DNA from: an uncultured Lachnospiraceae bacterium
GTDB taxonomy: Bacteria; Bacillota; Clostridia; Lachnospirales; Lachnospiraceae
Length of the DNA stretch: 58,963 nucleotides
Assembly (NCBI GenBank): GCA_910586255.1
Contig: CAJUHR010000029.1
Location: 1-58,963, forward strand
Direction of reading: 5' to 3'
Shown here: positions 52,172 to 58,963 of the stretch, piece after piece
Layout of the letters: every line of letters starts with the position of its first letter
Numbering within the stretch: position 1 is the stretch's first letter
Program-made: the position numbers and the translations under genes
Notes under the pieces: model-generated
The model's input: only the letters and a program-made list of their open reading frames with translations
Told to the model about the DNA's origin: nothing
Database searches by the model: none

Positions 52172-53431
52172 ATGGGAGGCAGAAAAAGCCAAAGGACGGA
52201 AAAGGAAAGGGAAGGCAGAGCAAAAAACCAGTGGTTGATGCCATTGGCATGTATTTTGGGAAGTATTGGGCTATATATAGGGCTGACGCTTACGGATCAG
52301 GGGCAGGGTATACTGTCGGCAGACAGGCAGATACACAGGGAGGGCTATGGAGGTGAGGAGAAGGAATATCCGGTTTGGGTGGAGGGGCTTGCAGATGAGC
52401 CGGTGGAGGTGACTGTTTCGGTAAAGCCACAGATTTACACGGCTTTTCAGGCAGAGGAGACCTTTGAAAAAATCATGGAGGAGATGGAAAACAGGATTCG
52501 GGGAGAAAATCCATCGTTAATGGAGGTGAGAAATGATTTAAGCCTGCCGTCACAGGCGGACGGAGGGGTCCGTCTGCGGTGGTATTCTTCCGACCCAGCG
52601 GTGTTGGAGGCATCGGGAAAGCTGGGGGCGGAGAGAGACAAGGAGCAGCATGTGGTTTTATCGGTGGAGCTGTCAGCCGGAGACTACAAGCACAGCTATG
52701 AGATTCCGGTGAGGGTCCTTCCTCCGGTGCAGACAAAAGAGGAACAGAGAATTACGGCCTTTTTAAAGGAGCTTAGGCAAAGGGATGATCAGCAGAAGGA
52801 GGAGCCCTGTCTGAGTCTGCCCGACAGCTTTCAGGGAAAAGCCCTAAGCTACCGGGCAGAGGCAGATTCTGGGTATGAATCTATTATTTTGTTGGGAGTT
52901 CTTCTGGCAGTTTTGCTGGCAGCCCGGGAGCAAAGCCAGAAAAAGCAGAAAAACCAGAAGCGGGAGAGGGAGCTTTTGCTGGATTACTCGGATGTTTTGT
53001 CCAAGCTTATGGTATTGACCGGAGCCGGCCTGACAGTCCGCAATGCGTGGGAGAGAATGGTGTGGGATTATGAGACGGGGAGGAGGGAGAAAAAGCTGCC
53101 TGAGCGGGCTGCCTATCAGGAGATGAGCAGAACTTACTATCAGATGCAGGGCGGCATGGCAGAGGGGGAGGCTTACCGGGAATTTGGCAGAAGATGCCGT
53201 CTGCAGCCGTATTTGAAATTAAGCGGACTATTGGAGCAGAACCGCAAATCAGGAACCAAAAATATGAAGGCAATTTTGCAGACAGAGATGACAGACGCTT
53301 TGGAACAGCGGAAGAATCTGGCTCGCCGCTTAGGCGAGGAGGCAGGAACAAAGCTGCTGATACCATTGTTTTTGATGCTGGGGATTGTGATGGTAATGAT
53401 CATGGTGCCGGCAATGATGACCATGGGGTAG
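52172..53431 (+). CDS. tadC: TadC-like pilus assembly protein with inserted Ig-like domain
   Basis: 419 residues. After one N-terminal helix (about 24-42) comes an extracellular segment of about 190 residues, part of which (about 95-190) reads like an atrophied bacterial Ig domain: NDLSLPSQADGGVRLRWYSS, then DPAVLEASGKL and a closing strand YEIPVRVLP. A second helix (about 230-250) leads to a cytosolic T2SSF-type region (VLSKLMVLTGAGLTVRNAWE, LLEQNRKSGTKN) and a final helix. The T2SSF region is normal for TadC; the Ig insert is unusual. It starts six bases after tadB. Confidence 0.8.
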   Translation: MGGRKSQRTEKEREGRAKNQWLMPLACILGSIGLYIGLTLTDQGQGILSADRQIHREGYGGEEKEYPVWVEGLADEPVEVTVSVKPQIYTAFQAEETFEKIMEEMENRIRGENPSLMEVRNDLSLPSQADGGVRLRWYSSDPAVLEASGKLGAERDKEQHVVLSVELSAGDYKHSYEIPVRVLPPVQTKEEQRITAFLKELRQRDDQQKEEPCLSLPDSFQGKALSYRAEADSGYESIILLGVLLAVLLAAREQSQKKQKNQKRERELLLDYSDVLSKLMVLTGAGLTVRNAWERMVWDYETGRREKKLPERAAYQEMSRTYYQMQGGMAEGEAYREFGRRCRLQPYLKLSGLLEQNRKSGTKNMKAILQTEMTDALEQRKNLARRLGEEAGTKLLIPLFLMLGIVMVMIMVPAMMTMG

Positions 53432-53451
53432 GAGGACCTGCACACAAATGA

Positions 53452-53468
53452 CGGGCAAAAACTGCCCG
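53452..53468 (+). other. small hairpin between tadC and the pilin gene
   Basis: CGGGCA-AAAAC-TGCCCG forms a perfect six-base stem in the tadC-flp gap. Hairpins at this place often stabilise pilin mRNA after processing. Another stem, TTACC/GGTAA (53731-53746), follows the pilin gene. Confidence 0.45.
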
Positions 53469-53528
53469 GTGGAACGGTTTAAACCCATACAGAGTTTTGA
53501 ATTAAAAAAAAGAAGGAGGACTTTAATT

Positions 53529-53717
53529 TTGAAAATGAGAAATATGCAAGAGGATCTGTTGGCATTTTTGATGGAGGAAGACGGTGTGGGGGTTATTGAG
53601 GTTGTGCTGATTTTGGTGGTATTAATCGGGCTGGTCATTATTTTTAAGGGACAGATCAATAAGCTGCTGGATGACATTTTTAAAGAGATCAACAGTCAGT
53701 CCAAGGAGGTTTATTAG
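53529..53717 (+). CDS. flp: Flp1-type type IVb prepilin
   Basis: A 62-residue prepilin. A short charged leader ends in EEDG, and cutting there leaves VGVIEVVLILVVLIGLVIIF with Glu at position +5, the type IVb rule, followed by a short amphipathic tail. It is the probable main pilus subunit. The start is TTG 53529, nine bases after an excellent AGAAGGAGG; ATG 53535 is possible but badly spaced. Frames extending to 53448 run through the hairpin. It is flanked by short hairpins on both sides. Confidence 0.85.
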   Translation: MKMRNMQEDLLAFLMEEDGVGVIEVVLILVVLIGLVIIFKGQINKLLDDIFKEINSQSKEVY

Positions 53718-53776
53718 GATATACGGATTACCTGATAACCGGGTAAAGCATTGCCGCATAAGAGGGAGGCGCGGAT

Positions 53777-55723
53777 ATGAAATCAGTAAAAGGACAGGTA
53801 ACAATCTTTATCAGCATGGTTATGATGTGCATATTTGCGCTGCTCTGCGGCCTTTTGGAATCAGCGCGGACAGCAGGGGCCAGATGGTATCTGGAGACAG
53901 CAAAGGCTTCGGCCATGGATTCGGTATTCAGTCAGTACCATCGCCAGCTTTGGGATTCCTATCGTCTGCTGTTTGTGGAATACGAGAAGGAAGAGGAGCT
54001 GGAAGGGGATTTTGCCGGATTTATTCAGCCTTATCTTGATAAGGAAGGGTGGTATCCTATGGAGCTTTTAGAGGTGAAGGTGGAGGAATGGCTGAAAGCT
54101 ACGGACAAGGGAGGCGCCTGTCTGGAGGAGGAAATTCTGGATTACATGAAATACGGGGTTTGGGATATGGACTTTGACGTGGATACGGCGGACCAGCTTT
54201 GGAAGGACGGTCAGCAGGCCGATGCCGTCAGGGATGTGGCGGAGGTTTACCGGGGACATGCAAAGGATGCGCTGAAGCTGGAGAAGGCATTGGAAGCAAT
54301 CAGTGAAAGCCAGGGGAAGCAGATGAGTAAAAAGCAGGAAGGACTTGTCCGCTTGCAGGGCTATGATTGCTCCGGATTCTGCCGGGCCGCCGGGGATTTG
54401 ATTCGGGAGCTTAAAAGGATGCCGGGATTGGTGAAAAGCTATTCCCGGCAGGCAGATGCTCTCGCCAAAAATCTGAAGGAGAGCCGGGGATTTTTTGAGG
54501 AAAGAAAGGAAAATTGCAGCAATCAGGCAGAGGAACAGCTGGAAGGGGAGATCTGCCAGTTTGAGGCCTATGTAGATCAGGACGGAGAGCGAAGGCGGGA
54601 GATTGAGGCCTTAGAGGAGCAATCCCATGATCAGATTGCCCTGGTGGAATCGGTGATGGAGGAGGCACGGGAGGTGGAGAGAATCATCAGCGAGTGGGAA
54701 AGTGATGACGAGGAGGACGAGGGGCCGGATTTGGATGCCCTTTGGTCGCCAGTAATCCGTCATTTTGAACAGCTTACCATCCGGTCTCTGTCTTTTTCTC
54801 ACGGGGTCAAGGACAAAAAGACAGAAGGCTTTCTAAAGCAGGTGGAAAAATTGTATAACTCCGGACTTTTGGATCTGGTATTGCCGGACGGAGTGACAGT
54901 CTCTAATGGTTTTTTAGATATGGCAGAGCTTCCTTCTGGCACGGAGATCTCGGCACAAAGGGGATGGGCAGGCGTCCGGCTGGATCATTTGCTGGTAAAC
55001 GAATATTGCGGAAGGTTTTTCCGGTATTTTCCTGTCCGGGGGGAGGAAAGGCAGAATGTGGGGGTGGAAGGCAATGGCGGGCTGGCATATGAGATAGAGT
55101 ACCTGATCGGAGGGAAAAAGCTTGACGAGGAAAATCTTGCCTTGGTGGTGAGGCGGCTTCTTGCCATACGGGAAGGTTTGAATCTGATCCATATTTTAGG
55201 AGACGGACAGAAGCGCCAGGAAGCTCAGAATCTGGCAATGACCATTACCGGGGTGGCGGGATTAACCCCGCTGGTTTTTCTCACAGCCTTTTTTGTAATG
55301 TCGGTGTGGGCCCTGGGAGAATCTTTAATGGATATTCGAGGCTTGCTGGCAGGAAAACAGGTAGTGATTTTCAAAAAATCCAATAATTGGACATTAAATC
55401 TGGACAAACTGCTGGCCATGGGACGGGAAGGCAGGGTCGGGACAGGAGGCGGGGAGGACGGACTGGGCTATCTTTCATGGCTTAAGATCCTGCTCTTTAT
55501 GGATGATATCATGTGTCAGGAGTACCGGATGATGGATATGATTCAGATGAATATCTGCCGGAAACAAAAAAGCTTCCGGATGCGCCGGGGAATCTGCCAG
55601 GCAAGGCTTAAGGGGAGTGTGGCAGGGAAGCATGTATTTTTTTCTCTGGGATTTGTGAAGAATATTTCAGGAGAGAGAAGCCATGTTTATTCCATGAAGA
55701 TGGAGATGCAGAGAAGCTATTGA
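53777..55723 (+). CDS. DUF5702 family Tad-associated protein
   Basis: 648 residues. An N-terminal TadE/TadG-like anchor (GQVTIFISMVMMCIFALLCG, followed by LESAR) is followed by a long extracellular part rich in helices and acidic coiled coil (about 150-330), and a hydrophobic segment at about 495-515. DUF5702 proteins occur in Tad operons of Clostridia and occupy the place of TadG. The role is probably a minor pilin or assembly platform outside the membrane. GGGAGG lies seven bases before the ATG. Confidence 0.8.
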   Translation: MKSVKGQVTIFISMVMMCIFALLCGLLESARTAGARWYLETAKASAMDSVFSQYHRQLWDSYRLLFVEYEKEEELEGDFAGFIQPYLDKEGWYPMELLEVKVEEWLKATDKGGACLEEEILDYMKYGVWDMDFDVDTADQLWKDGQQADAVRDVAEVYRGHAKDALKLEKALEAISESQGKQMSKKQEGLVRLQGYDCSGFCRAAGDLIRELKRMPGLVKSYSRQADALAKNLKESRGFFEERKENCSNQAEEQLEGEICQFEAYVDQDGERRREIEALEEQSHDQIALVESVMEEAREVERIISEWESDDEEDEGPDLDALWSPVIRHFEQLTIRSLSFSHGVKDKKTEGFLKQVEKLYNSGLLDLVLPDGVTVSNGFLDMAELPSGTEISAQRGWAGVRLDHLLVNEYCGRFFRYFPVRGEERQNVGVEGNGGLAYEIEYLIGGKKLDEENLALVVRRLLAIREGLNLIHILGDGQKRQEAQNLAMTITGVAGLTPLVFLTAFFVMSVWALGESLMDIRGLLAGKQVVIFKKSNNWTLNLDKLLAMGREGRVGTGGGEDGLGYLSWLKILLFMDDIMCQEYRMMDMIQMNICRKQKSFRMRRGICQARLKGSVAGKHVFFSLGFVKNISGERSHVYSMKMEMQRSY

Positions 55724-55759
55724 CGGGTTATTTACTATATAGAAAGGGGGCGGACAGGA

Positions 55760-56677
55760 ATGCCTTTTTCCATGACAGAAAACAAAAAGATCGCGACTCT
55801 CCAGGTACGAATCCTCATTTATTTCAAAACACATATTTTACAGGCTTGCCGTGGAAAAAAGGCATTCCTGTCTGTCTCCGCCTCCCTGACTTTGGAGGCG
55901 GCCATATCCTTGAGCCTGTTTATTTTTGCCTCGGTGTGTCTCATTCTTCCAATGAAGATAATGAACACGGAACGCCGGATACAGGCAGCGCTGGAACAGC
56001 TGGGAGAGGATTTCAGTCAATATGCATACGTGAAGGATGCCCTGGATAAGGGGAAGCTGTTTGCAATCGAGGGAGCGGGAGATTTTGCAAAGGAATTCTG
56101 CCGTCATCTGGTATCCGGAATGGCACAGGGATATGCACAGGTAAGGGTTGCAGAGCATGTAGATACGGAGGCAGTGAGACAGATTACCATGGTGCGCTCT
56201 CAGATTTTGGAGGATGGGGAGAATATTGACCTGATTTTGGATTATGAGATCCGTCTGCCCTTTCCTGTGCTGGGACTTCCGGCTTTGCAGAGGACGGCAC
56301 GCTGCCAGCGGAGAGCATGGATAGGAAAGGAAGGAAAAAATTACGGCGAAAATAATGAACAGCAGGCAGAGGAGGATCCGATCGTCTATGTGGGGAAAAG
56401 CAGCACCCGCTATCACAGAAGCCGGAGCTGTCATTATCTGGCTAATCAGCTTGCGGAGGTGTCAAAGGCACAGGTGGAAAATATGCGCAATGAAAGCGGT
56501 GGAAAATATTACCCCTGTGCAGTCTGCGGCGGAAGCGCCGGGAGTACGGTGTATATTATGCCAAGCGGAAGCAGCTATCATTCAGGCAAGAGCTGCAGCG
56601 CAATTGTGGCCTATGCACGGGCCGTAAGACAGTCGGAAGTGGAACATTTAGGCGCCTGCTCCTACTGTGGAAGGTAA
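55760..56677 (+). CDS. TadE-like minor pilin with repeated cysteine-rich C-terminal module
   Basis: 305 residues. The N-terminus has a type IVb-like processing site, A-SLTLE, with Glu at +5 and a hydrophobic helix (about 43-65). A pilin-like body (70-190) follows. The C-terminal 110 residues hold two copies of a small motif: VYVGKSSTRYHRSRSCHYL then CAVCG, and VYIMPSGSSYHSGKSCSAI then CSYCG. Each has a YH...C...CxxC pattern that could bind zinc. Such modules are known as tails on other secreted proteins, but their function is not. The ATG at 55760 is preceded by GGGGGCGGACAGGA. Confidence 0.75.
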   Translation: MPFSMTENKKIATLQVRILIYFKTHILQACRGKKAFLSVSASLTLEAAISLSLFIFASVCLILPMKIMNTERRIQAALEQLGEDFSQYAYVKDALDKGKLFAIEGAGDFAKEFCRHLVSGMAQGYAQVRVAEHVDTEAVRQITMVRSQILEDGENIDLILDYEIRLPFPVLGLPALQRTARCQRRAWIGKEGKNYGENNEQQAEEDPIVYVGKSSTRYHRSRSCHYLANQLAEVSKAQVENMRNESGGKYYPCAVCGGSAGSTVYIMPSGSSYHSGKSCSAIVAYARAVRQSEVEHLGACSYCGR

Positions 56678-56739
56678 AATGTCGATAGGATTTTGCTGCG
56701 TGTGCAGGGAAAAGCGTCTGAAAAGAGAGCGGGGAGTAT

Positions 56740-57195
56740 ATGAGAAAAGGGATATTTTTAGCATTTTTGCTGGTGGCGGCCATACAGGATTTGTACCGGA
56801 AGAAGGTAAAGGTGTGGGTTTTTGTGGTGTTTGGAATATTGGCATTGGGGCTTAATGGATATTTATGGATTGTTCAGAAGGAAGACTCTATGTGGAATCA
56901 TATGCTGTCAGCAAGTCTGGGAGCAGGGCTTTTGGCTCTTGGAAGGTTCTGTGAAGGGAATATTGGAACAGGGGACGGATGGTTTTTTGCGGTGAGCGGA
57001 CTGATGCTGGAATTTTGGGAGAATTTGTCACTGTTGTGCATGGGAGTGGTGTTGTGCGGAAGCTATGGTTTGACAGTGCTTGTGTGGAATCAGATTCGCA
57101 CAGGGGAAAGAGCGGGCAACAAGACGGTACCCTTATTGCCATTTGTGGCAGTTCCCGGAATTTTGATGGCAATGGAGCAGGGGGTGGGAAGGTGA
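56740..57195 (+). CDS. second A24-type prepilin peptidase
   Basis: A 151-residue membrane protein with the two A24 aspartates in AAIQDLYRKKVKVW and in GTGDGWFF and about five hydrophobic helices. It is only distantly like the first peptidase of the operon (48665). It may process the TadE-like proteins encoded on either side, while the first serves Flp (inference). The ATG follows GCGGGGAGTAT. Four bases separate it from the next gene. Confidence 0.75.
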   Translation: MRKGIFLAFLLVAAIQDLYRKKVKVWVFVVFGILALGLNGYLWIVQKEDSMWNHMLSASLGAGLLALGRFCEGNIGTGDGWFFAVSGLMLEFWENLSLLCMGVVLCGSYGLTVLVWNQIRTGERAGNKTVPLLPFVAVPGILMAMEQGVGR

Positions 57196-57199
57196 ATAT

Positions 57200-57523
57200 A
57201 TGAGAAAGGGCAAAGGCTTTCGGGTGTTGAGGGCAGGTTTGGAAAGAGAGGTGGCTGCCAGCTATACGGTGGAAACGGCAGGGGTGATGGCGGTGATTCT
57301 TCTGGTTGTGATGATTCTATTGAACCAGGCATTTCATGTCCGGGGGGAGACAGTGGGGAAATTTGTTGTACACCAGGATGTAGAGAGGGAGCGCCACCAG
57401 ATCGAAAATCAGGATGAACAGGAGATTACCAGGCAGTCTCAGGGAATTCGCTGGAGTCTGGAGCTTACGGCACCGGTGTTTCGTCCGGAAAATTCGCTGA
57501 GAATGTGGAGCCTGGCTGAATAG
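57200..57523 (+). CDS. small TadE-like pilin
   Basis: A 107-residue protein with a basic leader ending A-SYTVE (Glu at +5 after the predicted cut), then a hydrophobic helix, ETAGVMAVILLVVMILLN, and a polar tail. This is the type IVb minor pilin layout with Ala instead of Gly before the cut. GGAAGGTGA at the end of the previous gene is the ribosome site. Partner pilins are encoded at 55760 and 53529. Confidence 0.7.
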   Translation: MRKGKGFRVLRAGLEREVAASYTVETAGVMAVILLVVMILLNQAFHVRGETVGKFVVHQDVERERHQIENQDEQEITRQSQGIRWSLELTAPVFRPENSLRMWSLAE

Positions 57524-57543
57524 AAGGGGAAGCGTGAAGGAAA

Positions 57544-58827
57544 ATGAAGATCAGTTATCGGAGGGAGTTTAAACACAATTATTTGATTATTGATCCGGAG
57601 GAGATGATGTGGCAGGGATATGAGAGTCAAATGCTGTCGAGAAATACCATTGAGGGTGTTTTGAAATTTCAGATTCGTCAGATGGACAATGGAGTTCGCT
57701 TTTACTATGAGATCACATCCAGACAACCCCTGTCCAGAGTGTTGGAAAACAGAAATATTCAGGCAGAAGAAATACGAAGACTGGTAGTGGGAATTTTCGG
57801 AGTGCTAGAGAGGGTGGAAAGATATCTTTTGCGAGAGGGAAGTATTTTATTGGATCCCCAATATTTATATGTGGATTCGGACACTTTTCGGGTATGGCTG
57901 TGTTTGATCCCAGGAGCAGAAAAGAATTTTCCAGAGGATTTCAGCAAATTGTTAGAATATCTGCTGGGCAGTGTGGATCATCAGGACAAGGAAAGTGTGG
58001 TGCTGGCCTATGGTCTTTACCAGGAGACGCGAAAAGAAAATTATGGACTGGAGGATTTGGGGCGTCTGCTGCGGCAGGAAAAAGGGGACATACCAGGGAA
58101 GGCTCGGTGGGATATTGCAATGGAAAAGACATGGGAAGGGAAGGAGGCTTATAAGGAGTATGAGGAAAATGGGAAAAAAACCGTGAATATTCCCTGCAGG
58201 CAAAGAGAAAATCTGGAAAGGCAGCAGGGAAAGGGAAGCCTCCTGGATGCGGGAGAAGAAAACAAGCCGAAAAAGGGAGCTTTGCAGAAGGCGAGACAGA
58301 ATTTTCTGCGCACAAGGCTTTTTCCGGGAAATAAAAGGAAGAAAGAGGAGGTGCCGGTACGGCCTCCATGGGAGATAATGTTTCAGGATGAGGAGGATGA
58401 ACAGGAAAAGACTTTTGGAAAAAAAGAGGAGATGTGGCAGAGAGATAACTTTGAACAGGATGGAGGACAAGAGCAGAAGAAACCATCGGCTGCAGGTCCG
58501 GAGACACAGCTGCTGGCAGATCTTTCTGATAATAGAAAGCAACGGATTTTAAGAGCCCTGGATCCTGGCGGGCAGGATATTCATTTGCCATACTATCCCT
58601 TTGTCATTGGCAAACAGTCAAATCTGGTGGATTTTCAGCTGGATAGGGATACGGTCAGCCGTTTGCATTTGCGGATTGATCAGGATGGAGACACTTACCG
58701 GATAAAGGATCTGAATTCTACCAATGGGACGCAGCTTTGCGGACGATTGATGGAGAATAATGAGGAGGCAGAGGTACACACTGGGGATGAAATTTGCATA
58801 GCGAGATATCGATATCGTTTTGAGTAG
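57544..58827 (+). CDS. DUF6382/FHA domain protein
   Basis: 427 residues, cytosolic. Residues 1-180 match the DUF6382 region (ISYRREFKHNYLIID, then FQIRQMDNGVRFYYEITSRQ). A charged, disordered linker (190-340) leads to an FHA domain (about 355-427) with GKQSNLVDF, SRLHLRID and LNSTNGT, the phosphothreonine-binding set. In Clostridia this pair often sits at the end of Tad operons and presumably links the pilus to Ser/Thr kinase signalling (inference). AAGGAAA precedes the ATG. The EssC-like ATPase at 25191 has no FHA domain of its own. Confidence 0.85.
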   Translation: MKISYRREFKHNYLIIDPEEMMWQGYESQMLSRNTIEGVLKFQIRQMDNGVRFYYEITSRQPLSRVLENRNIQAEEIRRLVVGIFGVLERVERYLLREGSILLDPQYLYVDSDTFRVWLCLIPGAEKNFPEDFSKLLEYLLGSVDHQDKESVVLAYGLYQETRKENYGLEDLGRLLRQEKGDIPGKARWDIAMEKTWEGKEAYKEYEENGKKTVNIPCRQRENLERQQGKGSLLDAGEENKPKKGALQKARQNFLRTRLFPGNKRKKEEVPVRPPWEIMFQDEEDEQEKTFGKKEEMWQRDNFEQDGGQEQKKPSAAGPETQLLADLSDNRKQRILRALDPGGQDIHLPYYPFVIGKQSNLVDFQLDRDTVSRLHLRIDQDGDTYRIKDLNSTNGTQLCGRLMENNEEAEVHTGDEICIARYRYRFE

Positions 58828-58833
58828 TTTGTC

Positions 58834-58885
58834 GTTACTGTTCACACCCAATGTCAGTAACTTAAGAAATCCCAAAAGGTAGGCC
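58834..58885. repeat. second copy of the 18.8-kb repeat element
   Basis: 58850-58885 matches 18815-18850 with two mismatches in 36 bases, and 58834-58855 is the exact reverse complement of 18898-18919. This copy lies directly after the FHA gene and its continuation towards the window end is unrelated. Confidence 0.7.
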
Positions 58886-58963
58886 TTGGAGAAAGGAGTG
58901 GGGCAGCTGCTTGCTAATCCAAATCTTTTTCCGGTTTCGGGACTAAGAAGCCCTAAAACATCT

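Overview
The window looks like the chromosome of an anaerobic, endospore-forming Clostridia, most likely a Lachnospiraceae member of the Enterocloster/Lachnoclostridium type (inference). The reasons are a FabK-based fatty acid synthesis operon, the spore maturation pair spmA/spmB, a YaaL-type gene, monoderm-style Tad pilus genes, lipoproteins with Gram-positive leaders, strong GGAGG ribosome sites and roughly half GC. No rRNA, tRNA, CRISPR array or intact insertion sequence was seen.

Layout. 1-3.2 kb: a broken ABC transporter, an ABC-F ATPase and a His-less HPr-like protein. 3.5-16.8 kb: a complete type II fatty acid synthesis and malonyl-CoA operon (fabH-acpP-fabK-fabD-fabG-fabF-accB-fabZ-accC-accDA fusion plus a second FabK-like flavoprotein), then spmAB, a FabT-like MarR repressor and a GerMN-type lipoprotein. 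16.8-20.8 kb: a DUF885 lipoprotein, a MATE exporter and a truncated HicB. 20.8-32.1 kb: a five-gene locus built round a three-module FtsK/EssC-type ATPase. 32.1-48.2 kb: a decayed Rpn-type nuclease gene, small conserved genes, gdpP-rplI-dnaB, a MerR protein, an NlpC/P60 lipoprotein, a two-component system, a phosphotransferase, glgB, yaaL and an ArsR regulator. 48.5-58.8 kb: a Tad (type IVb) pilus operon ending in an FHA protein.

How the genes work together. The fab/acc operon turns acetyl-CoA into acyl-ACP, and FabT is the likely feedback repressor; a palindrome over the operon's promoter is a candidate operator. In the Tad operon, TadZ, TadA, TadB and TadC would assemble Flp and TadE-type pilins that are cut by two A24 peptidases.

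The candidate new system is the 20.8-32.1 kb locus. It resembles type VII secretion but has no EsxA, EsaA, EssA or EssB homologue that I can recognise. It contains a Zn-ribbon/YARHG membrane protein, a membrane coiled-coil protein whose C-terminus looks like a dead FtsK domain, the EssC-like ATPase, and two leaderless proteins that share an N-terminal module with a W-x-N-S turn and a SE-x-NQLF motif at nearly the same spacing (a shared substrate module, inferred). Its presumed promoter has nine consecutive G residues in the spacer between -35 and -10, which suggests ON/OFF phase variation. It is bounded by a HicB fragment and an Rpn fragment, as expected of acquired DNA.
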